Assembly (NCBI GenBank): GCA_965112735.1 | Contig: OZ218950.1 | Span: 1,736,001 to 1,800,000, forward strand | Source: Phaeosaccion multiseriatum | Taxonomy: Eukaryota; Ochrophyta, other classes | DNA length: 64,000 bases | Direction: 5' to 3' | In this document: positions 24,101 to 33,800 of the stretch, one piece after another | Layout: the number at the start of each line of letters is the position of its first letter | Numbering within the stretch: position 1 is the first letter of the stretch | Program-made: the position numbers and the translations under genes | The notes under the pieces: model-generated | What the model saw: only the letters and a program-made list of their open reading frames with translations | The model's database searches: none | Told to the model about the DNA's origin: nothing

Positions 24101-24216
24101 ATTTTGAACTCGATGTCATGGTCAATGCCAGAGGAGGTGCGCCGTACGCTACCGCTGGGTCGTTCCTCTCTCAGCCTCTGCTCCTTCTGCGGCTTGGGCT
24201 GCTTCTTAGGCCACAT
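20385..24216 (-). CDS. Atypical Rab-like small GTPase fused to an SH2 domain
   Basis: Two exons: 24216-24009 and 23863-20385; about 1228 aa. ATG at 24216; the junction is phase 1 (donor GTAAGG, acceptor TTTGACAG). Residues 35-230 look like a Ras/Rab domain: P-loop GGPGVGKTS at 43-51, switch I PTQGFDVVTI, then an inserted Ser/Asn loop, WDVSASE where Rab proteins have WDTAGQE, the strand VCFVFDLSSSHS, and AHKADL where NKxD is expected. The catalytic Gln and Asn are thus missing. Around residues 439-600 is an SH2 domain: WQYFGGWLSREEAEGLLLEG, GTFLLRRKS with the phosphate-binding Arg (about 468), FVLSFIAKK, a long Gly-rich insert, RHVILVYENGYFTD and FPTLEELLNS. The C-terminal 500 residues have Arg/Glu repeats, Gln-rich stretches and an acidic segment (DLDEDFTDLDDEDD). 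A phosphotyrosine-linked signalling role is inferred. Confidence 0.8.
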
Positions 24217-24368
24217 GGCCTCATCACTTCTCGGGGTCAAGCGTTAATTAAAACATGTGAGTCGAACACGGCTGATTTAAGCTTGCGTGTTGGTCATACG
24301 GAGCATGTCTTTCCTGGCCAGGTGTTTATGGTTGCCTCTGCTGCGTGTGCAGCGCGCGAGGAGAAGGG
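24217..24368. promoter_or_regulatory. 152-bp divergent promoter region, Rab-SH2 / EamA transporter
   Basis: The start codons of two head-to-head genes are only 152 bp apart. The region has an AT-rich core (TTAATTAAAA near 24243). A shared bidirectional promoter is likely. Confidence 0.45.
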
Positions 24369-26754
24369 ATGCGTCTTCCTCTCATCCTTCTCTTGGCCGC
24401 TGAAAGCAGCGGCGTTCAGAGGAGCGAAGCGAGAGCCACTGCAGCCGCCTTCCAGGGCGGCCCTTCTCCATTTCGAGAGGGGAGGAGAGGAGGAAGAGGA
24501 GTAAAAGGAGGGGGGTTATCACGTGCTCAGGGTCTCTGCGATCGTCAGTATCGAACAAACTCTCACCATGGTGATGTGCACACTCGCAAACGCCCCCGGT
24601 GGATGACTCCTCCCACTACTTTCGGATACGGAAGCTGGAGGACAACGACATCTCCTCTTACGCTGCGGATGGCCCAACCGAATACGGCAAATGAGGGGGA
24701 TGGGGAGAAGGAGGCATCGCTCGTGCAGCACAGGCAACCCACCCAACCCACCTCGAAAGACCTAGCACCTGCCACAATTGCGCCACCGCCCGTGCCCACA
24801 GAAGAAACTTCGAGGCCGTGGAAGAGTCTGGGGGTGCTTGGTCTCGTTCCGTTGGTTTGGGGTGAGTCATTGTGTTAGTTTGGGGGAGCCACTGCCCTCA
24901 TCCCGCTGGTTTGGGTTAGTTTCGTGTTGTGTTTTGCTTCGTCAGAGGAAGAGGGCCTATCATCCCCTTGTCTCTGCAAGGTTTGTGTTTCGTCCAAGGA
25001 AGGTGACTATTATCCACTTGGCTCTGCAAGTTGGATGCATGGAAGAGTCTCTGGGGGAGTTTGATCTCGTCCCATTGGTTTGGAGTGAGGGATTGTATTG
25101 TGTTTCGTCCCGGAGAGGTGCCTATTCAGCAACTTGTCTCCAGCTGGACTTGGCGCTGCTCTTGCTCGCAATCGCTCTAGTTTTAACCTTTGGGCCCGTG
25201 TGCCCTGCGCCCCCCCCTCCCCCCCCTACGCTTCTGGGCCCTTGTCTTACAGGGACATATACGCCTTCGGTGAAGTTCATGTACAACTTGTCCGAGGTGA
25301 GTGCGTGAATGAGTGAGTGAGGGAGTGAGAAGTGAGTGAGTGAGTGAGTGAGTGGATGGCCTTGCGCATGCCCTAATCTCGGTCCTTCCTCCCCTCCCTG
25401 TCTCTATCCAGGCATACCACCCGCCGCCCCTGCTCTTCAATCTGGCATCATACATCGTCTCAGCCGGTACTTTGCTCCTTCTGTCTACTCTGAGGACATC
25501 TGAGAAGGAGAAGCCTCTACCTAAACAAAGTGTCCCAAGTAGTGGTAGTAGTAGTAGTAGTAGTTATACTAGCAGTAGCGGTGATAGTAGCAGTAGTAGT
25601 AACAGTAGCAGCAGAAGAGGAAGGGGCGCAATGAACGCGTCCACCAACGCCGCACAAGGAAGCTCTCAGTGCGGGATGGAGGTGACATCAGGGTCAGGGT
25701 CAGGGTCAGGGTCAGGATCAGGAGGATCGGGGTCAGAGGCAGTCACCCACGATACAGCAGCAGCAGTTGGTGATGCAGCAGCTGACCGCCGAGCACTGAT
25801 ACTGGCCGGCGCAGAGCTCGGCGGCTGGCTCTTCCTCGGCAGTACCGTCCAGATCTACGGCTTGCAACTCACCACGGCCAGTAGAGCGGCCTTCCTGGTC
25901 CAATTGACCACAGCCATGGTGCCTTTGTTGGAGGGGCTCTTGCTCAAGAGAAGGGGTATGTCGGTGCAGCTGCTGCTTGGGTGTGGCTTAGCCACGGCAG
26001 GAGTTGGGCTCATGAGTGGGGGTGGTCAAGCGGTGGTGGAGGCGGTTACGAGCCTCTTGACTTCTGCGTACTCCGGAAGTAGTTGGGTAGGAGCAGGAGG
26101 AGCAACAGCAGCAGCAGCAGCAGGGGGAGGAGGAGGAGGAGGAGCTGGGGTTGTGGCAGGGTCCACTTTGGTGGGAGATTTGGCTGTGGGCTTGAGTGCG
26201 GTGTTCTACTCGATGCACGTCATTCGATTGGGTGAGTCAGACAAGATGGAGAGGGGGGGCAAGAACAAGAGGAGGGAGAGGAAGCGAAAGCAGGGAGAGG
26301 AAGAGCAAGAGGAAAGAGGAAGAGGCCTGCTCCTGACCCTGCCCTCTCTCCCTCTCCCTCTCCCTCTCTCCGTCTTTCTATCTTCTCTCTCTCTTTCCCT
26401 CTCTCTCTCTCTGTTCTCTCTCCCTCTCTTTCTCTCTCCCTCAGGGTACCATGCAACAAAGCTCCGACAGGCCTTGAATCTATCGGCATGCAAAGCAGCT
26501 GCTGAAGTCTTTTACTCCATCCTCGCAGTCTCACTCGCGGCCTTTATCGGCGGTCAATGGGGAAGCTTTGTGGGGTGGGCGCAGCGGGTGGCTCACAGCG
26601 GCCACGCTTTGGGGGTGATTGGGGGGGTAGTGCTGTGGAATGGAGCCCTCACTACAGCCTTTACCATTCTGGCGCAGTCCTATGGGCAAGAGGTCAGTGA
26701 GAGACGAGAAAGAGAGATACGCACACCCACACACGCACCCACACACACACACGT

Positions 26755-26788
<34 letters not shown>

Positions 26789-27071
26789 ACCCCAAGGCCT
26801 TGTTCTATTGCTCCATCGTTGCGTCGGTCGTATTGTGGTGACCAATGCCACAGCGTGTCAAGCCGTCTGAGGCAAACCTGATCTACACTCTGCAGCCGCT
26901 GTGGTCCACGCTGTTCGCCGCCCTGCTCCTGCACGAGAACGCCTTCTCCAGCCCCTCGGAGGTGTGTCTGGGATTCTCAAGGCAGTGATTGATTGATATG
27001 TCAGTATTCTCCTTTTTTCCCTTATTACTGCTTTGCCAGTCTGTTATTTGTTACCGAACTCTCTGCTGGTC

Positions 27072-27111
<40 letters not shown>

Positions 27112-27325
27112 TCAATGGACGGGGACTTATCTTACCTTACGTACTTCTTGTGACTCACAGGTGGCAGGGGCGGCGCTCCTCCTTGCTGCTCTGGCCCTCT
27201 CCGCAAATGCGCCAACGGCGGCCCCCTCGGGGCTTGACATGAACCCCTCGGGGCTTGACATGAACCCCTCGGGGTTTGACATTGGGACCGACGAAGCAGA
27301 GGCAGCAGCAACAACAACGATGTGA
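24369..27325 (+). CDS. EamA/DMT-family membrane transporter, probably plastid-targeted
   Basis: Six exons: 24369-24861, 25253-25296, 25412-26231, 26445-26692, 26854-26961 and 27161-27325; about 625 aa. All borders are GT-AG and phases agree (1, 0, 1, 0, 0). The ATG at 24369 gives a signal peptide (MRLPLILLLAAESSG) followed by a basic, acid-poor stretch with ATAAAF. This resembles the bipartite plastid leader with a phenylalanine site in heterokont algae. Exon junctions rebuild the typical first helix (LGLVPLVWG|GTYTPSVKFMYN) and the last EamA helices (SEANLIYTLQPLWSTLFAALLLHE). The first half carries a Ser/Gly-rich loop. The second EamA copy follows GSTLVGDLAVGLSAVFYSM. The family moves small metabolites or sugar phosphates; the substrate is not readable. 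The C-terminus ends with a threefold repeat PSGLDMN. Confidence 0.85.
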
Positions 27326-27817
27326 AACACATAAGAGGGGCAGTCTTGGCTGTGCCACTCCTCTTTACATACTTTCGAAAGAGGGGTAGGGGATCTTCTT
27401 TTGAAGGGAGTCATCTCAACTTTGTGTTGGTTTGTGTTTGTTTGTAGAAGTAAGTCATGTGTAGGACATTTAGCGTGGACAAAAGAATAACAAGTGCTTC
27501 ATCCAAACCGTAAACTCTCTGTAGCTTACGGGATGGATGCATGGGGGAAAACGAAACGAAATGTAGAGCACTGCTATATAAAATCGCGTAAGGCTCAAAA
27601 CATTTGGGTCTTACGGTAGGATAAGGGAAAGTGGGAGTCACGTTTGATACCTTCCCCACCCCCATTCCATTCTGAAGTGGGATATTTGCTGCTGCTGTAT
27701 CACCAACTGCTGCTGCTCTAGCTCTTTTTTGACGTCATGACATGAGGCCCCCTTCCACTCTCCCTGGTCCCATCTGGCGCACGCCCTGTCCAACCTTCAA
27801 CCTTCAACCTTCAACCT
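27326..27817. other. Convergent 3' region of the EamA and SPX transporter genes
   Basis: Both neighbours end here. It holds one copy of the dispersed CAG-TTGGTGATA-CAG motif (27688-27716, reverse orientation) and a (ACCTTCA)n heptamer repeat at about 27791-27820 that runs into the stop codon of the SPX gene. No ORF with a domain. Confidence 0.5.
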
Positions 27818-30800
27818 TCATCCTCCGGGCGGTTTGTACCCTCCACTGCTGTGGTCACTGCTATGGTAGGTGTAAGCTGCTGCAGCGGCTTCTGCACTGC
27901 CTGCTCCTGTGCTCACAACAACGGCAGCAGCAGCACCACCACCACCACCACCAAGGCCCCGCCCACCATCCACAACAAGGTAAGACACAGGAAGGCAGTC
28001 CGTGACCAGCTTGAAGCCCAAAGATGTGATTAGCAGGATGCTTACTAGACTCATGGGCACCCCTGCTTTGAGGAAGTCTTTGACGGTCAGGTAGCTGCGA
28101 TTGAAGTCGTCCCTCGCCAGCAGCTTTGGTCGGGTGTGGTGGGGCGGGTGGGTGGGTGGTTTGGGAGACAGAGAGAAAGAGAGAGGTGGGGGAAGAAAGA
28201 GAACACAGAGAGAGAAAGACATGAGAGAGAGGAGAGGAAAGAGAAGCGTAGCCCCAATGTGAATGGCATTATGAGACAGAGACTAACCAGCCAAAACAAG
28301 ACCTAGAAACGAGACTAAGACTGAGCCACATTCTCCTCCTCGTCCATTTCACTCACTGACTCACTCACTCACTCACTCACTCACTCACTCACTCACTCAC
28401 TCACTCACTCACTCACGCACCCACTCACTCCCTCACTCACTCACCCACCCACTCACTCACTCACTCACTCAACCACCCACTCACTCACTCACTCACTCAC
28501 TCACCCACTCACCCACCCACCCACTCACTCACCCACTCCCTCACCCACCCACCCACTCACTCACTCACTCACTCACTCACTCACTCACTCACTCACTCAC
28601 TCACTCACTTCACTCACTCACTCACCGATGTAACGTTGGGAAAGGACGAGAAGGGAAGAGCACACCCTGCACTCACTGCCAGCGCTGCTGTAACTGTCAC
28701 AGTCACAGGGTGCCCGAGCTGCATGCCAACCTTCATTGGAAAGGAATGGACGAGGAAGGAAGGAAGGAATGGACGAGGAAGGAAGGAAGGGAGGGAGGGA
28801 GGGAGGGAGGGAGGGAGGGAGGGAGAGAGGGAGAGAGAGGAGGGAGGGAGAGAGAGGAGGGAGGGAGGGAGGGAGGGAGGGAGGGAGGGAGGGAGGGAGG
28901 GAGGGAGGGAGGGAGGGAGGGAGGGAGGGAGGGAGGGAGGGAGGGAGGGAGGAAGGATGGAAGGATGGAAGGATGGAAGGGAGGGAGGGAGGGAGGGAGG
29001 GAGGGAGGGAGGGAGGGAGGGAGGGAGGGAGGGAGGGAGGGAGGGAGGGAGGGAGGGAGGGAGGGAGGGAGGGAGGGCGGGCGGGCGGGAGGGAGGGAGG
29101 GAGGGAGGGCACGATCGTACAAGCAGTGAGTGTGATTTTCAGGCAGTGAGACGACTGTCGGTCCTTGGGGTATTTTTCCTCCTACCCCTCCCTCCCTCCC
29201 TTCCCTCGCCCTCTCTCACCTTGACAATGACGGGCATGAGAATGAGGGACGAAACTGTGTGAGAAACGAAGGTGGAAATGAAGAGTGTCACACTCACGAG
29301 CTCCAGCACAGACAGCCACAGCGCGTCCTCCGGCAACCCCTGTGGAAAGTTTCAGTGTCAGTTTTACGCCGTTTCAGTTTAAGTTTAAAGGTGAGCGCAT
29401 CGATATCCATGTCGATACGCTTCACAGTCCATAGGTAGAGAGCTCTACCTGCCTCACCCTCACACGAACCAACCTTGGTGAGCGCGTTGGCGATATGCGT
29501 GAGTAAATCACTCTTGGCGATGGCCATGCCCAGCACGTTACCCCCCCCGAGCAGGATCAGGGTGTGCCAGCTGAAGGAGTTGAGGTCCACTTCAGTGAGC
29601 AGGCCCTTGAGAAGTTAGAGGCGTATGGGGCATAGGGTAGAGGCATATGGGGGCGTAGGTTAGAGGCGTAATGGGTATAGCTTAGAGACATGTGGGGGCA
29701 TAGGGTGGAGGCATATGGGGGCGTAGGTTAGAGGCGTTAGGGGTATAGCTTAGAGACATGTGGGGGCATAGGGTAGGGACACATGGAGCAAGGTCGGAGA
29801 GGGTGGAGTGGGTGGCGATGAGGTAGGACTGGGGGAGGGGGTGGGAGTGAATCCATTCTGTGGGGAGAGTACACACACTCACTCACTGACTCACTCTCTC
29901 ACTCACTCACTGACTCACTCTCTCACTCACTCACCGAGCCGAACATGGCCACCATAAAGAGCAATGCGATGATGCCCAAGTCCCCGAACACATCCTTTGT
30001 AACGCTTATCGTCGCCCACCCCACCACAGTCAGAGCGGTCAGGGCCAGGATGAGCACACTCCTTGGTGTCAGGACGGAGTGCTTTGTATACACGATAAGT
30101 GGGATGGCTTGGGCGTCGTTGGGCTTTACAATGACAAGGATTACGAAGTAGGCAACCAAGACCCCGACGAGAGTGAAGGGGACGGCCATACCAAGCCAGC
30201 CTCCAAATGAGATGATGAAGCCTTGCAGCTCGAGCTGCTGTACGGCGACCACGTTCTGCATGGAGGCGATGGGGGTGACCCTGTTTTTGTTTGTAGGTAC
30301 GCACACACACATATGCACACACACGTTTAGACACACACGCACACACGTAGAGACACACATGGAGATACGTAGACACACACACATACACATACAGCATAGC
30401 CCAGCACAGGACAGCAGTTGGTGATACAGCACAGCAAAGCACAGCACAGGACAGCAGTTGGTGATACAGCACAGCCCAGGACACGCACACACACATAAGC
30501 CAAGTCGAAGCCAAGACACGGAAGCCCTCATGGATCGACGGATGCCTGTCGTCCATCCACTGCCATCCCCTCGATAAGGGCCTTGCCTTACTCCTCCTGC
30601 CTCCTTAGTCTGCTCAGCCGCCTGCCAATTGCAACCCAACTCAAACTCACATTCCGCCCATGTTGCAGGAGAAGGCCACACCCAGCAATAGGCCTTTCGC
30701 GAACCTAATGAGTAGATCAGTGGGAGGATGAGGAGGAGGAGGAGGAGGAGGGGGGGGGGGAGGAAGAGGAAGATGAAGATGAGGAGGAGGAGGAAGAGGA

Positions 30801-33800
30801 GGAGGAGGAGGAGGAGGAGGAGGAGGAGGAGGAGGAGGAGCAGGAGGAGGAGGAGGAGGAGGAGGAGCAGGAGGAGGAGCAGGAGGAGGAGCAGGAGGAG
30901 GATAGAGACACAGGGGAGGGGGAGGAGAGGGGGGCCTTGAGAGCTGGCTCATAGTCACAATCAATGACAGCAGAAGCTAAGACTAGAGGCGCAGTAAGTA
31001 CTTCCACTTCCACTTACCGGCTTTCCGTCCCCAAGTCTTTGATGATCTTTGACGAGCAGAGGGGAGCGAGCAGAGACGAGGGAGGAGAGGGGAGACAGAG
31101 AAGAGCAGAGAAAAGAGCAGAGAGGAGGAGAAGAGGAGAGAGGAGCGAGGAGAGAGTAGAGAGGAGACAGGAGAGAGGAGAGGGGAGAGAGGACCAGAGG
31201 AGAGAGAAGCGAGTAGAGAGGAGAGAGGAGAGGGAGAGACGAGAGACGAGAGAAAAGAGCAGAGAGGAGAGAGATACGTAAGGGTACGTAAGAAGGGCAC
31301 ACATACATACACGTACGGGCATGACGATGGCTCCAAATATCACGGGGGAGGTGTGATTCAAGAGGGGAGGAAGATAAGGCATACGTAGGGGCAGATAAGG
31401 CATACGTAGGGGCTATGCGAAGATACCTAACATTGGGGTATGTGACCTTACATACACTTACGGGCATGACGATTGCTCCGAGTAGGACGGGGGAGGTGTG
31501 ATTCCCAATGAGCATCGATAGGAAGAGCCCCAGATACATGATGCCCAACAGGAACAGGCGGGGGGTGCTGCCCCAGAGGCGCTGCATGGCAGACGCGAGA
31601 CGAAGCTCCAGTTCGCAGCGGCTGAAGGCGGCGCTGATGCTGTAGGACTTTTTAAAGGGGTGGGGATGGTGGAGGAGGGTGGGGAATAAGTCAAGGGGAG
31701 GGATGGTGGGGAGAAGTAAAAAAGAGGGTTGGAACGGGGCGATACATACATTGACTTCACGGAAATCAACTCCAGGAAATACGTTATTGCATTGTTTGTG
31801 TATGTGGGTAGGGGGTTGATAATGGATAACGGGCTGAATAGTGACTGACTGAGTGGGGGTTGTAGTTGGGGGGGGGTTAATTGGGGTTGTTCAGTGACTT
31901 ACTTACCCCCATGATGAGGATGCTTGTGTGGTTAATCATGCTGTCCATACACTCTTTCTGGTGTTGGGGTGTGGGTGGGTGGGTGGGTGGGTGTGGGTGC
32001 GTGGAACGACAGAGAGCCCGAGACAGGGATTACAAAGCGAGGGGCAGGGCAGGGGTAGAAGTTGGTGATTACAGGGGCAGGGGAAGGGGCAGGGAGGTCA
32101 GCGACCAGAAGGAGAGGGGGAAAGGAGGGGAGGGGAGCGGAGGGGAGGGGAGGGGAGGGGAGGGGAGCGGAGGGGAGGGGAGGGGAGGGGAGGGGAGGGG
32201 AGGGGAGGGGAGGGGAGGGGAGGGGAGGGGAGGGGAGGGGAGGGGAGGGGAGGGGAGGGGAGGGGAGGGGAGGGGAGGGGAGGGGAGGGGAGGGGAGGGG
32301 AGGGGAGGGGAGGGGAGGGGAGGGGAGGGGAGGGGAGGGGGGGGGGAAGGGGAGGGGGGGGGAGGGGGAGGGAGGGAAAGGGAGGGGAGCGGAGGGGAGG
32401 GAAAGGGAGGGAGGGCATATCGTAGTGGATTAAGCTCTCACAAATCAAACTCAAACTCAGACTACCCTGACCAACCAAGTTCCACTCACCGCCGCTTTGG
32501 GAGCTTCCATGTCCCCTCCGTTTTCGTGCTGCAATACGCCGAGGAACACGGTCAGGATGGGGATGAGGAGCGCTGTGGCGAAGTACGGCAAGCTCTCGGT
32601 GACCCACAGGCACGTCACTAGCACCAGCATACTCAGGCAGCGCTCGGCGTGAGGGTTCTCGCCGTTTGTCATGCTAAGGAGTAGGTGGGTAGGGAGGGGA
32701 AGGGGGCGGGTGGGTGGGTAGGTGGGAGAGTGGGTGGGTAGGGAGGGGGAGGAGGGACATGAGGGCAGTGAGCGGTGAGCGGTGGGCCAAGAGAATCACG
32801 GAGATGGGGAGGGGAGGGGAGGGGAGGGGGAGCGCACCCACCCACTAGCGAAGTAGAGTAACTGTATTGTAAAGTGAATTAAGTGAAACCCCTCACTTGT
32901 TGCGCCAGCTCAGAGCGAAGGCGACGAGACTGAAGAGCACATGCCAGGGCTTGACCCGAGGAAAGAGGCTCTCTTCCTCCCTGCCCACCTCTCCCTCCTG
33001 ACGCTTGCGAATCTCGCGCTTCATTTCCAATAGCTTGTCACGGGATATTAGAGCTGATTTGGGGAGGAAGGCAAGTGAATGGATGGCAAGAAATGGGGGA
33101 GGGGGGGGGTGGAGGGGATGGATGGGGAAGGGGGAGAGCAAGGGGGAGGGGGGGGAACAAGGGTGGTGAGTGTGTGCGTGAGTGAGAGGGTGAGTTGGTG
33201 AGTGGGTGATGGGTGAGTGAGTGGGTGAGTGAGTTAGTGTGAGTGTGTGAGTGCTCCTCACACTCTTTTCTCTCTGTGCGTGTGCATGTGTATGTACGTG
33301 TGTGTGCGTGCGTGTGTGTGTACGTGCGTGTGCGTGTGTGTGCACATGTGTGTGCACATGTGTGCGTGTATGCGCGTGTGTCGTCCCTCACCCCACCTTC
33401 TGCTCGCTCGAGGAGATGCTCCGGTGCCTTGCTGTGGTAGAAGGAGTAGTCCCCATCCGCTGCCATCTTTCCCACCCACAGCGGCTGGAGATCGGCGTCC
33501 ATCACCTTATCGTACTTCTTTATGATCTTGCGGAACCCCTGTTGGTCGTACAGCAGTTGGTGATACACCACAGCGCAGCAAAGGGACAACAAAGGCCCAA
33601 CAAAGGGAAATCGTTGCGGGACACCAACAGGGGAGTGCAAGAGTGGGGAAGAGAGTGAGGGAGGGAGGGAGACAGGAGTGACTCAGGAACAATGAGTGAG
33701 TCAGTAAGTGAGGAAGTGACTAAGGGAGGGAGGGGAGGGACGGAGCGGATGAGGGAGGAAGTGAGGCAATGAGCAAACCGAGGGGACCTCTGACCTCGCT

